Shown here: positions 26,973-35,942 of the stretch, piece after piece
Layout: each line of letters starts with the position of its first letter
How positions within the stretch are numbered: position 1 is the first letter of the stretch
Assembly: GCA_944324795.1 (NCBI GenBank)
Contig: CALUXR010000010.1
Span: 1 to 60,144 of the forward strand
DNA: 60,144 nt
Direction of reading: 5' to 3'
Origin: an uncultured Acholeplasmatales bacterium
GTDB taxonomy: Bacteria; Bacillota_I; Bacilli_A; Acholeplasmatales; Anaeroplasmataceae
Notes under the pieces: model-generated
Told to the model about the DNA's origin: nothing
What the model saw: only the letters and a program-made list of their open reading frames with translations
The model's database searches: none
Program-made: the position numbers and the translations under genes

Positions 26973-27389
26973 ATGGATTATCTAAAATATTATAAAGTTG
27001 TTGCTAAATGTGGTCATGTTGGAAGAAACAACTATATTCCTATTGTGTTTGCTGTTAGAGCAATTTGTGGTGAGGATGCGGCTAAGATTGTTAGACGTTT
27101 TCCTAGAGTTAAACATCATAAAAAAGACGCAATCCTTAGTTGCTTAGAAATTAATAATTATGAATATGAAATAATTAAAGAGAACAATAAAAATGATGAA
27201 TATTTGAAATGTCACTCAAGACAAGAGCAAAATAAAATTAATAATTTAGAAAAAAGAATATTATTAGAAGCACAAAAAGAAAAAAAGAAAAGAAATAAAT
27301 TAGAAGTATATGAAAAATATAAGTATAAAATGAATAAATTTAAAGAAAAAGAAAAGGTGGCGTTAACTGAATATGGATATTTATATTAA
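26973..27389 (+). CDS. Hypothetical basic protein upstream of nrdG
   Basis: This 138-residue protein is not recognised. The first 80 residues are compact, with KVVAKCGHVGRNNYIPI and a likely helix AAKIVRRFPRVKHHKKDAI. The last 55 are a lysine/glutamate-rich helix. A GAGGAGG ribosome site precedes ATG 26973. Its 3' end overlaps nrdG by 17 bases, so it belongs to that operon. Basic character suggests nucleic-acid or protein binding, but this is a guess. Confidence 0.6.
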   Translation: MDYLKYYKVVAKCGHVGRNNYIPIVFAVRAICGEDAAKIVRRFPRVKHHKKDAILSCLEINNYEYEIIKENNKNDEYLKCHSRQEQNKINNLEKRILLEAQKEKKKRNKLEVYEKYKYKMNKFKEKEKVALTEYGYLY

Positions 27390-27834
27390 CAAAATCTTAT
27401 ACAATAGAAGCTTAGTTGATGGTCCTGGTATTAGGACTGTCATCTTTCTTCAAGGTTGTGATATAAAATGTTCAGGTTGTCATAATGAAAAAACATGGAA
27501 TATGCTAGATGGACATAAAATATCAGTAAAGGAACTTTTTAATTTGATTAATGATGTAACTATTAATAAAAAAGTAACAATTTCTGGTGGTGAACCTTTG
27601 TTACAATTAGAGGCATTAAGAGAATTATTAAAGTTGTTTAAAGACAATAATTATGATATTGCCTTGTATACTGGTCATATTAAAGATGAATTACCTAAGG
27701 ATTTATTGCCATATTTAACTTATTTAAAAACAGGAAGGTTTATTAAAGAAAAACAAACAAGCGTAATTCCTTATGTCGGTTCAACAAATCAATGTTTTGA
27801 AAGGGTTGATAATATTGAAACAATTGAAAAATGA
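27373..27834 (+). CDS. nrdG: Anaerobic ribonucleotide reductase activating protein
   Basis: This 153-residue radical-SAM activase of class III ribonucleotide reductase has an N-terminal NRSLVDGPGIRTVIFLQGC and the iron-sulfur motif CDIKCSGC (C-x3-C-x2-C, about residues 33-40). SGGEPL is the SAM-binding glycine-rich motif. It generates the glycyl radical on NrdD. AAGGTGG upstream supports ATG 27373. It overlaps the beginning of nrdD. The order nrdG then nrdD is the reverse of the common nrdD-nrdG order. Confidence 0.93.
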   Translation: MDIYINKILYNRSLVDGPGIRTVIFLQGCDIKCSGCHNEKTWNMLDGHKISVKELFNLINDVTINKKVTISGGEPLLQLEALRELLKLFKDNNYDIALYTGHIKDELPKDLLPYLTYLKTGRFIKEKQTSVIPYVGSTNQCFERVDNIETIEK

Positions 27835-29512
27835 TAATGCAGCTAATAGAGCAAGTTATGTTGGTTATGTTTATAATATTGGTGAAAGTAAACATAAAGA
27901 AGATATTTTAAACTCATTACCAAAAGAATGGTCGAATTTACACCGAAATGGTTATATTCATATTCATGATTTAGACGCTTATGATTTAACTTATAACTGC
28001 TTAACGATTGATTTAACTAAAATATTTCCATATCAAAATTATTTAGATTATAATGATTTTAATAAATTAATAGCTATATTTAGTTATATAAAAGAATTAC
28101 TAACTAATTTAGGGAACGAACAATCTGGAGGTATGGCTTTTGTTAATTTTGATAATGAAATCGCATTAATTTTAGATAAACTTAATATAGATATCAATAA
28201 AAATGACAGATTAATTAGAAGTTTAATCCTTGATTTTATTATATGGTGTAATAATAACCATACAAGGATGGGCCAAACAAGCTATTATATAACTTTAAAT
28301 GTTGGGCTTGCTTCAAATGATAACGCCAGGTATATTTGTAAAGTTCTATTAGAAGAATTTTATAATTCTAGTGAAACTATAATTAAACCAAATATTGTCT
28401 TTAAAGTTAAAACAAAAATTAATTTAGAAAAAGATACAAAAAATCACAATTTATTAGAATTAGCTTTAAAATGTACTTCTAAAAAAATGATTCCTACATA
28501 TTTACTTTGTGATTGTAAAGAAGACAAAGAGTTTGATCCGTATAAACTATCTATAATGGGGTGTAGAACTAGAGTTGTTAGTGATATATTTGGTTCAATT
28601 GGGGCAGTTGGTAGAGGCAACATTTGTAATATTTCTATTAATTTACCACGTTTAGCATTAGAAGTTAAAAGAGAAAATAATAATATTTTAGATAATAAAA
28701 AATTAGAGAAATTATTTATTTGTAAATGGGACACTTTAGCAACATTAGTAAAAGATATTTTATTAGATAGATTTTATAAGCTTTGTAAAAACACAAAAGA
28801 TAATTTTCCAACAAATATGTCATATCAATTATGGTGTGAAGATTTTGTTAGTAAAGATTTATTTGATATATTTAAACATGGGACTTTATCTATTGGATTT
28901 ATTGGCTTAAGTGAAGCAATTGAAGTTTTAACTAAAAAGAAATATTATAGTGATAAAGAAAACTACAATTTGGCTATAAGCATTATTAAACATATGCGTA
29001 AATATTGTGATGAACTAATTAAAAAATACAATTTAAATTTTTCTTTACTTGCTACAAGTGGAGAGTTGATTAGTGGTAGATTTATTGAATATGATAAAAG
29101 AGAGTTTGCTGAACAAAAAATATTTAAGAAAGATTATTATACTAATTCATTCCATGTTGATGTTGATAGTAATTTCCCGGGATTTAAAAAATTAGAAATT
29201 GAAGGACCTTTCCATGAATATTGTAATGGTGGTTCTATATCATATTTAGAATTAGGCGAAGCTCCTCTTGCAAATATTGAAGGCTTGTTAGAATATGTTA
29301 ACATTGCTATTAAAAATAATGTTCATTATTTAGGATTTAATTTCCCTAAAGATATTTGCAAAAAATGTGGAAATAGCGGCATTTTCGATATTTGTCCTAT
29401 ATGTGGTAGCACTGATATAACAAGAATTAGAAGAGTATCTGGTTATCTTGAAATATTGGATGGATTTACAGCTGGTAAAAAAGCTGAAGAAAAAAACAGA
29501 AGGAGTAATTAA
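27815..29512 (+). CDS. nrdD: Anaerobic ribonucleoside-triphosphate reductase, no ATP cone
   Basis: This class III ribonucleotide reductase of about 565 residues makes deoxynucleotides without oxygen. Features seen: IHIHDLDAYDL near the N-terminus, active-site cysteine regions (TYNCLT and MGCRTRV), a C-terminal zinc site (CKKCG then CPICG) and the glycyl-radical segment RRVSGYLE. It is short because the usual N-terminal ATP-cone is missing, so dATP/ATP overall regulation is probably absent or different. The start is unsure: TTG 27815 has AAAGGG at good spacing, while ATG 27773 in the same frame has none. Both overlap nrdG. Confidence 0.88.
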   Translation: MKQLKNDNAANRASYVGYVYNIGESKHKEDILNSLPKEWSNLHRNGYIHIHDLDAYDLTYNCLTIDLTKIFPYQNYLDYNDFNKLIAIFSYIKELLTNLGNEQSGGMAFVNFDNEIALILDKLNIDINKNDRLIRSLILDFIIWCNNNHTRMGQTSYYITLNVGLASNDNARYICKVLLEEFYNSSETIIKPNIVFKVKTKINLEKDTKNHNLLELALKCTSKKMIPTYLLCDCKEDKEFDPYKLSIMGCRTRVVSDIFGSIGAVGRGNICNISINLPRLALEVKRENNNILDNKKLEKLFICKWDTLATLVKDILLDRFYKLCKNTKDNFPTNMSYQLWCEDFVSKDLFDIFKHGTLSIGFIGLSEAIEVLTKKKYYSDKENYNLAISIIKHMRKYCDELIKKYNLNFSLLATSGELISGRFIEYDKREFAEQKIFKKDYYTNSFHVDVDSNFPGFKKLEIEGPFHEYCNGGSISYLELGEAPLANIEGLLEYVNIAIKNNVHYLGFNFPKDICKKCGNSGIFDICPICGSTDITRIRRVSGYLEILDGFTAGKKAEEKNRRSN

Positions 29513-30078
29513 TGAATTATTATATATCTGATATTCATTTTTATGATTTAAGAATCTTTAATTTATGTAATAGACCTTTTAAAAATATTGATATATTTAA
29601 TCAATATATTATTAACAAATGGAATAGTAAAATTAGTTATTCAGATGATGTTTATATAATTGGTGATATAGGTTCTAATAAAGTTAAAGAAACTATAAAT
29701 ATTTTAGATAAACTCAATGGTAAAAAGCATTTAATTGTTGGTAATCATGATGAAGATTTTTTAAAATTATATGAAGAAAGTCAAATTTTTATAGAAATTA
29801 AATATAATAAGCAACTAGTAGATGGTAATAGAAGTGTTTTTCTTACTCACTACCCACTAATGGATTGGCCAAATATTAATAATAATTGTTGTTTAATATA
29901 TGGTCATATTCACAATAAATTCATTAATCAAGGAAATATGTATAAAGAAATAAAAGAGTATTATAAAGATAAATTAGCTTATAATGCTAGTTGCGATGTC
30001 ATAGGATTTATACCTAAAACATTAGATGAATTGATAAAGTTAAAGGAGGCTAATATCGATGAACCATATATCAATTGA
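29512..30078 (+). CDS. Calcineurin-like metallophosphoesterase
   Basis: This 188-residue phosphoesterase has the full metal-site series: SDIHF, IGDIG, VGNHDED, THYPL and YGHIHN. Single-domain proteins of this kind are common in phages and in genomes near nucleotide genes. They act on phosphodiesters or nucleotides. The ATG overlaps the nrdD stop and AGGAG precedes it. It also overlaps the following kinase gene by 20 bases. Substrate unknown. Confidence 0.85.
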   Translation: MNYYISDIHFYDLRIFNLCNRPFKNIDIFNQYIINKWNSKISYSDDVYIIGDIGSNKVKETINILDKLNGKKHLIVGNHDEDFLKLYEESQIFIEIKYNKQLVDGNRSVFLTHYPLMDWPNINNNCCLIYGHIHNKFINQGNMYKEIKEYYKDKLAYNASCDVIGFIPKTLDELIKLKEANIDEPYIN

Positions 30079-30628
30079 GGGTTTTGATGGTGTTGGTAAA
30101 ACTACAATTTGTAAACTTTTAGCTGAAACATTAAATTATAAATTTGTTGAAAAACCACTTCACTATCTATATTCTGATGATGGGAAAATAGATTTTTATC
30201 AAAAAATGGCAAAAAAAGTCAATGCTAATCCAAATAGAACATTTACTGCATGGTATTACGGTTTAAATAATATCTATTTATATGATTTATTTAAAAATGA
30301 TAATATTGTTACAGATAGACATATAGTTTCTAATTATTGTTGGAGTGGTACAAAGAAAAATCTGGATATTTATGAATTAATTATTAAAAAAATTGGTAAA
30401 CCTAGGCTAACTGTAATTCTTTATGCACCTAAAGAAACTATTGAAACTAGACTTAAAACTCGAAATGCATATGATAATGATTTAAAAAAATTGGAATTTG
30501 TAGAAGAGGCTTATGAAAAAATGATCTATTTTTCTGAACTTATGAAATTGCCATACATAGTCATTGATACAAAGGATTTAGAACCGAAAGAAATAGTAGA
30601 TCAAATAATTAAAAAATTAGGAGAATAA
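30059..30628 (+). CDS. Deoxynucleotide (thymidylate-like) kinase
   Basis: This 189-residue P-loop kinase resembles thymidylate kinase. It has EGFDGVGKTT (Walker A), TDRHIVSNY (DRx motif) and a lid-like RLKTRNAYDND. A separate canonical tmk is present at 49975, so this copy may handle another dNMP or be of phage type. AAAGGAGG lies inside the preceding gene. Placement after nrdG-nrdD and a phosphoesterase fits dNTP supply. Confidence 0.8.
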   Translation: MNHISIEGFDGVGKTTICKLLAETLNYKFVEKPLHYLYSDDGKIDFYQKMAKKVNANPNRTFTAWYYGLNNIYLYDLFKNDNIVTDRHIVSNYCWSGTKKNLDIYELIIKKIGKPRLTVILYAPKETIETRLKTRNAYDNDLKKLEFVEEAYEKMIYFSELMKLPYIVIDTKDLEPKEIVDQIIKKLGE

Positions 30629-30629
30629 G

Positions 30630-33083
30630 ATGCAAGATATAAATGATTTAAGAATTTCTCGTAATATGAAATATGAAAGCCTTTATTGGGCAATAGGATT
30701 TGAAGAAGTAGAAAAAGATGTTTATTTAAAAAAATATAATAATTATAACATTTTAATATATGCTGATAGAGGTGAAGTAAAAACATTTTCAAAAATTAAT
30801 ATAGTCAATGGTGATTCTCTATTGTTAAATAGTCATAAATCATTTGTTATATTAGAATGTATTGATAAATTGCTTGAAATGGGATATTTGCCTGAAGAAA
30901 TCATTGTTGATTTAGATAATGAATATGATATTTATTTAAACGGTATATATATAAAATGTTTTGAATGGGGTAAACTTGAAAATCTAAATATTATATCTAA
31001 ACAAAATAAATTTGTTGCCATAAACTATGAATCTAGGTTAGTTAGTGGTCTAATAGAACGTAAAAGCATTATTAAAGGATTAGACAATAAAATTTATGAT
31101 TTTGGTTTTTTTGAAGCAAATCAAAAACAAACTGAATATAAATTTTATAATTTAGTAGAAATAAAACATAATGATTTCATAATAAAAAATGGTAAAATTA
31201 TAAAATATTTAGGTGATGATGAAATTGTAAAAATACCAGAAGGAATTAAAGCATTGGATTCTTGTTTGTTTTGGGATAATCAAAATATTAAAGAAGTTAT
31301 TTTGCCCGAATCTCTAATAAGTTTAGGTGGAGACACTTTTTATAACTGTAGTAATTTAGAAAAAATAATTATACCAAAAAATGTTATAGAAATGGGGAAT
31401 AATCCATTTGCTGGATGTCCTAAATTAAATATTATTAACAAATCATCTAAGTTCATATATGAAGAAGATACACTATATTCTAGTGGTTATAAAAAAATAA
31501 TATATCATAAAATAGATAGTAAAATAACAAATTATGATATTAAATACGGCACGAAAATTATAGGTAAACATTCATTTTATTTATGTGATAACTTATTAAA
31601 TATAACAATTCCAAATACAGTAATTAAATTAGAAAATAATCCTTTCTCAGGATGTTCAAAACTAAATTTAATTAATAATAGCGATAACTATATCATTAAA
31701 GATGATGTTATTTATGACAAATATATCGAATCAGTTATAGGTAGTTTAAATAAAATTAATAATAAACATTTAAAATTGTTAAATGTTAAGAGAATATGTA
31801 GAAATGCTTTTTGGAATTGTAAAGGTATTTATGAAATAGTATTACCAGAAACTTTAATTGAGATTGGCTATAATCCTTTTGTCGGTTGTGACAATATTAA
31901 ATTTATAAACGAATCACTTAATTTTAAAGTAGAAGATGGTATATTATATAATTATAATCAAAATAAAATAATTTGTTGTCCTCCTAATGCTGCAGTAGAA
32001 AATATGCATATTAAAGATAGTGTAGTTACTTTAGAACGTGGTGCTTTCTCAGGTTGTAAAAATATAAAAAACATTAATTTACATAACGTTAGTATTATAA
32101 GCAAATCATGTTTTACTAATTGTATAAGTATAGAAAAAATATACTGTTCAGATTTAATTACTTATATTGGTGAATGGGCTTTTGCTCATGATACAAATCT
32201 AAAAGAATTATCTGTTTATAAAGATTGTATCATTGATCGAAATGCCACTTTAAATACTAATACTAAAATAATGAAAAGAGAAGAAAGAACAAATTATTTA
32301 ATAGAATCTGATAACATATATACTTTAGAAAGTATGTTATCAAGTTATCAAAATAAAATAAAATCTATCCTTATAGATCCACCATATAATTCAAATGTTG
32401 ATTATATTGAATATAAAGATAACTTTGGCAATGACTATTATAATTATATGAATAAAAGACTAATCATTGCCTCAATGCTACTAAAAGATGATGGCTTTAT
32501 GGTTATAAATATTGATAAAGGTGGTTTAAAAATTATTAAAGATATTTGTATTAATATTTTTTCTAAAGCTAATGTTAAAGTTCATAAATGGGAAAAATTA
32601 AATCCTTTTTTTGATAAAAATAAAGAAATAAAGCCTGGAAAAGCAAAAGTTAAATTTGAATATATAATTATCTGTAAGAAGAATCAAAAAACAATATTAA
32701 ATCAGATTGAACAACCATATATTGAAGATAATATATTAAAATATAAATATACAGAACTTCCTCAAGTGTTTAGTTGTTTTGGAACAACATCATCTGCTAA
32801 AGATGAATTAAAAGAAATCTTTGGTACCAGAGAATTTTTTTCTACTCCAAAACCTTTAAAACTTCTAATGGAATTGATTAGAGCTACTACTAACAAAAAT
32901 GATTTGATTTTAGATTTCTTTGCAGGAAGTGGTACGACAGCTGTAGCATGTGCTAAGTTAAATCAAAGTGATAATGGAAATAGAAAATTTATTCTTGTAT
33001 CTAATTCAGAATCTAATATTTGTGAAAATGTAACATTAAAAAGACTAAAAAAAGAACAAATAAATTTCTGTTTTATAAATTAA
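30630..33083 (+). CDS. BspA-like LRR fused to DNA methyltransferase
   Basis: This 817-residue protein has three parts. Residues 1 to about 195 are an unrecognised N-terminal domain. About 199-540 is a BspA-type leucine-rich repeat (LRR_5) array; repeats read like IKEVILPESLISLGGDTFYN, with asparagine/cysteine turns. About 570-817 is an amino-DNA methyltransferase with the catalytic DPPY (583-586) before the SAM site DFFAGSG (762-768). This is the circularly permuted beta-class order seen in type III Mod proteins. IDPPYNSN, YKDNF and LLKDDGFMVINID strengthen that match. No restriction subunit is adjacent. The LRR may take the place of a target-recognition domain or bind a protein. It is the last gene of the operon beginning at 26973. 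Confidence 0.82.
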   Translation: MQDINDLRISRNMKYESLYWAIGFEEVEKDVYLKKYNNYNILIYADRGEVKTFSKINIVNGDSLLLNSHKSFVILECIDKLLEMGYLPEEIIVDLDNEYDIYLNGIYIKCFEWGKLENLNIISKQNKFVAINYESRLVSGLIERKSIIKGLDNKIYDFGFFEANQKQTEYKFYNLVEIKHNDFIIKNGKIIKYLGDDEIVKIPEGIKALDSCLFWDNQNIKEVILPESLISLGGDTFYNCSNLEKIIIPKNVIEMGNNPFAGCPKLNIINKSSKFIYEEDTLYSSGYKKIIYHKIDSKITNYDIKYGTKIIGKHSFYLCDNLLNITIPNTVIKLENNPFSGCSKLNLINNSDNYIIKDDVIYDKYIESVIGSLNKINNKHLKLLNVKRICRNAFWNCKGIYEIVLPETLIEIGYNPFVGCDNIKFINESLNFKVEDGILYNYNQNKIICCPPNAAVENMHIKDSVVTLERGAFSGCKNIKNINLHNVSIISKSCFTNCISIEKIYCSDLITYIGEWAFAHDTNLKELSVYKDCIIDRNATLNTNTKIMKREERTNYLIESDNIYTLESMLSSYQNKIKSILIDPPYNSNVDYIEYKDNFGNDYYNYMNKRLIIASMLLKDDGFMVINIDKGGLKIIKDICINIFSKANVKVHKWEKLNPFFDKNKEIKPGKAKVKFEYIIICKKNQKTILNQIEQPYIEDNILKYKYTELPQVFSCFGTTSSAKDELKEIFGTREFFSTPKPLKLLMELIRATTNKNDLILDFFAGSGTTAVACAKLNQSDNGNRKFILVSNSESNICENVTLKRLKKEQINFCFIN

Positions 33084-33105
33084 AAACAGCTTAAATAAAG
33101 GAAAA
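33082..33105 (+). repeat. Left 24-bp direct repeat
   Basis: This 24-bp sequence beginning AAAAACAGCTTAAATAAAGG recurs exactly at 35772-35795. It starts at the stop codon of the methyltransferase gene. The two copies bracket the XRE-HEPN gene and a metalloprotease-like remnant. Confidence 0.85.
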
Positions 33106-33142
33106 TAATGAATAATATGTTAAATTATAGTTGGTGATTTTT

Positions 33143-35248
33143 ATGTCTATAGGAGAAAGAATTAAAAAGTTAAGAGAAAGTAATAATATATCATTAGAAG
33201 AATTTGCTAAATTATTAAAAATAGATTTAAACACGGCTAATAAATTAGAAGATAGTACATCTTTGCCACCTTATAATCTGCTTGGTTCAATGACAGACAT
33301 TCTTAACTGTTCTTTAGATTATTTGATTAATGGCAAAGAAGCAAATTCGACAATAGAAAATATGGATTCAAAAAAAAGAATTCAATATTTGTTAGATTAT
33401 GATGATGCAGAAAAGTTTAAAAAATATAATTATGTTGAAGCAAAATATATATTTAGTGTCAAAAGCATATCAGATTTACGTTATAATGAACGCACGGAGG
33501 CATTATCCATTCGTGAACGGATATATAAGGAAAAGAAAATTAATATTTTTAACTTATGCCTTGATGCCTTTATTGATAAACAATGGATTAGTAAATATGG
33601 TCTTGTTCATAATACAAGGCCAATTGATGCAATTGTTGAAAATATTGATGATTATATATTAATGTGTTGCTATGCAAATAGAATTGATGGGTTAGAATTT
33701 ATTGATTTTAAGAAAAGAAATGCTCCAGTAGTACCGAATAAAGACAAGAAAACATTTGTTTATGTTGGAGACGGAGCTTTATATTATGATTATTCTTTTA
33801 TAACTCTAGAAAAAATATATAATGATTCATCTGTTTCAAAAGCAATTAAAGATTATGTTTTTGAAGTTCTTTTCTTGAAATATAATCATAGACCAGACAA
33901 GCCTACTATTTTTACATGTTTTGATTCTATAACTTATATTTACTATAAGAATAAAGATTTTAAAACTTTAAACAAATTATTGGAGGAAGCAACTAATTAT
34001 TATAAAAATAATGGTTTTGATGGTGTTAACTTCTATTGGTTTAATAGCGTTATGAAATCAGCAATACTTGATTTAAATGTTGAATGGATAAAGAAAGTCA
34101 ATGACTTTAAAAAATTATTTAATCTCGCATATAAAAATTATTATGATAACTTAGGAGAATGGACTAGATATAATGGTAAATTCTTTGGAAAAGATTCTTT
34201 AAGACCTAAGAATAAAATTTTAGACATAATAGATGATGAAAAAATGAACTATTATTCAATTAAATCTAATCCAAAATCAAAACCTGAAGAAATCATGAAG
34301 TTAGATTTTTCTCATGATTTATTATTGGATGTAAAATTATTACTTAAAAATAATTATGAAAAAGCCATTGATGCTAATACGACTAAAGAAGCTATCAAAT
34401 TGTTAGAAACAACAATATTAAAAACATTATTAATTAGTCCAATTTATATTTATGAGTACTTTTTGATATGTTTAGATAAAAAAGAATTTAATGAATTTAA
34501 AAAATTATTTATTAATGGGAATAATTACTATAATAAGGTTCTTCAACCTTTAATTGAAGAACAAAAGTATAAAGAATTAAAGGAGAATATGAGAGGTACT
34601 TTACCGATTAATATTGTTCCACAACTTTATAATTATATTAGCAGTGGTGAAATGCCTCAAAATTTAGATAAAGGAGAAAGGGGATTATTGTTAGAATATA
34701 AAAGGGTAATCCCATATGATTTAAAGAATAAATTTCAAATAAACGAAAAAACTATAGCTCTTCAATTTGAAAATGTTCCTATAAACATTGAAATAGCTGC
34801 CAATCCATCTTTAAAAGATTTTAAAGAAATAAAAAAGAAGATTGTTGAAAATGCAAAGCAAACGTTATTAGAAAAATTGGAATCCTTTACTCATCATAAT
34901 GAATTGGTTGAAAGATTTAAGAAAACTAATGAAAAATATTCAAGTGACAAATTATTAAAATATATTAGTTTAGGAGAAGAAGATATTGCAATTGTTAATC
35001 TTTGTTCAAAATTAGAAATATTTGTTAAAGCCTATTATGAACTAGATGGGGACTTTAAAGATGTTCTTGATCAATTTATTGATATTGAACACTTAAATGA
35101 AGATGAATCAGCTTTATTAAATAAAATTAGAATAAAAAGAAATTCAATAGTCCATGCTGAAATTGTAGATGTTGATGTTGAAGCTGATGATATAACTAAG
35201 GCAATTTTGTTAGTTGAAAAAATAATCAAAAAGATTGCTCAAAATTAA
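33143..35248 (+). CDS. XRE-family HTH protein with C-terminal HEPN-like domain
   Basis: This 701-residue protein begins with a classic XRE helix-turn-helix (IGERIKKLRESNNISLEEFA, residues 2-65). A long helical central region follows, and at the C-terminus a HEPN-like domain holds RNSIVH at 666-671, the RNxxxH catalytic motif of HEPN ribonucleases. This is a plausible regulator/effector fusion for abortive infection. ATG 33143 is supported by GGTGAT; an earlier TTG at 33131 is less likely. It lies inside the pair of 24-bp direct repeats, so it was probably acquired as a module. Function is inferred from the motif. Confidence 0.65.
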   Translation: MSIGERIKKLRESNNISLEEFAKLLKIDLNTANKLEDSTSLPPYNLLGSMTDILNCSLDYLINGKEANSTIENMDSKKRIQYLLDYDDAEKFKKYNYVEAKYIFSVKSISDLRYNERTEALSIRERIYKEKKINIFNLCLDAFIDKQWISKYGLVHNTRPIDAIVENIDDYILMCCYANRIDGLEFIDFKKRNAPVVPNKDKKTFVYVGDGALYYDYSFITLEKIYNDSSVSKAIKDYVFEVLFLKYNHRPDKPTIFTCFDSITYIYYKNKDFKTLNKLLEEATNYYKNNGFDGVNFYWFNSVMKSAILDLNVEWIKKVNDFKKLFNLAYKNYYDNLGEWTRYNGKFFGKDSLRPKNKILDIIDDEKMNYYSIKSNPKSKPEEIMKLDFSHDLLLDVKLLLKNNYEKAIDANTTKEAIKLLETTILKTLLISPIYIYEYFLICLDKKEFNEFKKLFINGNNYYNKVLQPLIEEQKYKELKENMRGTLPINIVPQLYNYISSGEMPQNLDKGERGLLLEYKRVIPYDLKNKFQINEKTIALQFENVPINIEIAANPSLKDFKEIKKKIVENAKQTLLEKLESFTHHNELVERFKKTNEKYSSDKLLKYISLGEEDIAIVNLCSKLEIFVKAYYELDGDFKDVLDQFIDIEHLNEDESALLNKIRIKRNSIVHAEIVDVDVEADDITKAILLVEKIIKKIAQN

Positions 35249-35381
35249 TACATATGAATAAAAATGAATTTGATTTTTATAGTAAACATTATTTCTCCAA
35301 CTAATTTTTAAAATAATAGATTTAAATTATAAGTTCTATGGTTTCAAAAAAATTGTGCTTTGTTTATGATGAGAATTTTAG

Positions 35382-35705
35382 GATTTTTGCAATAGTGGAA
35401 TCTTTATTTTGCATGAAATAAGACACATTTTTCAAAACTTAATTTGTGAGGATTATAAAAATGGTTTTGAAATAAGAGTAGATGAAAGATTAGTAAACCA
35501 ATGGATATATGAGAAAGAACATTATCAAAAATCAATAGATGGTAATGGGGATGAAAATGAATGTTATTTTAAACAAAATATAGAAATGGATGCAAATGCA
35601 TATGCATTTGCACTTGGTGAAATGAAGTGTAAATATGGTGATCTTTCTAAATTGTATATTTCAAAAAGTTATAGTAAAGAATTTTATGGTATAGTTGAAC
35701 AATGA
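35382..35705 (+). pseudogene. Remnant of HExxH metalloprotease-like protein
   Basis: The open frame contains HEIRH, a zinc-protease-like motif, and later an acidic EMDANAYAF segment that could supply the third ligand. This is the pattern of ImmA/IrrE-like and related phage-type metallopeptidases. No usable start is visible: the frame opens right after a TAG at 35379 and reads hydrophobic residues just before HEIRH, so the N-terminal part has been lost. A TTG at 35409 would start within the motif. It sits between the XRE-HEPN gene and the right direct repeat. Confidence 0.55.
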
Positions 35706-35771
35706 ACTTTAAATTTTAAAGAAAACAATTATTAATATAATTTTGATTGGACTGAAAATGTTTTATTAATC

Positions 35772-35795
35772 AAAAACAGCTTAAATAAAGGAAAA
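35772..35795 (+). repeat. Right 24-bp direct repeat
   Basis: Exact copy of 33082-33105, 2690 bp downstream. It is followed immediately by a terminator, whereas the left copy has none. This suggests that the inserted module separated the methyltransferase gene from its original terminator. Confidence 0.85.
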
Positions 35796-35799
35796 AATA

Positions 35800-35831
35800 A
35801 AGGTAAGGCTTATTATGGCCTTGCCTTTTTT
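35800..35831 (+). terminator. Terminator at the right end of the inserted module
   Basis: AAGGTAAGGC pairs with GCCTTGCCTT (10 bp, one G-T), followed by Ts. Confidence 0.85.
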
Positions 35832-35874
35832 AAATTAATTTATGACTATTGAAATTGGGGATTGTAAAAAGTAT

Positions 35875-35902
35875 TTGACATTATATCGTTTTTTGATATA
35901 AT
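35875..35902 (+). promoter_or_regulatory. Promoter with internal dyad
   Basis: TTGACA (35875-35880) and TATAAT (35897-35902) are 16 bp apart. The spacer contains the inverted repeat TTATATC/GATATAA (35881-35901), a likely operator. A small GTTGAT/ATCAAC hairpin (35911-35927) lies in the leader. Confidence 0.75.
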
Positions 35903-35942
35903 GGAGAGCGTTGATGTTTAATCAACAAAAGGAGAATTTATC

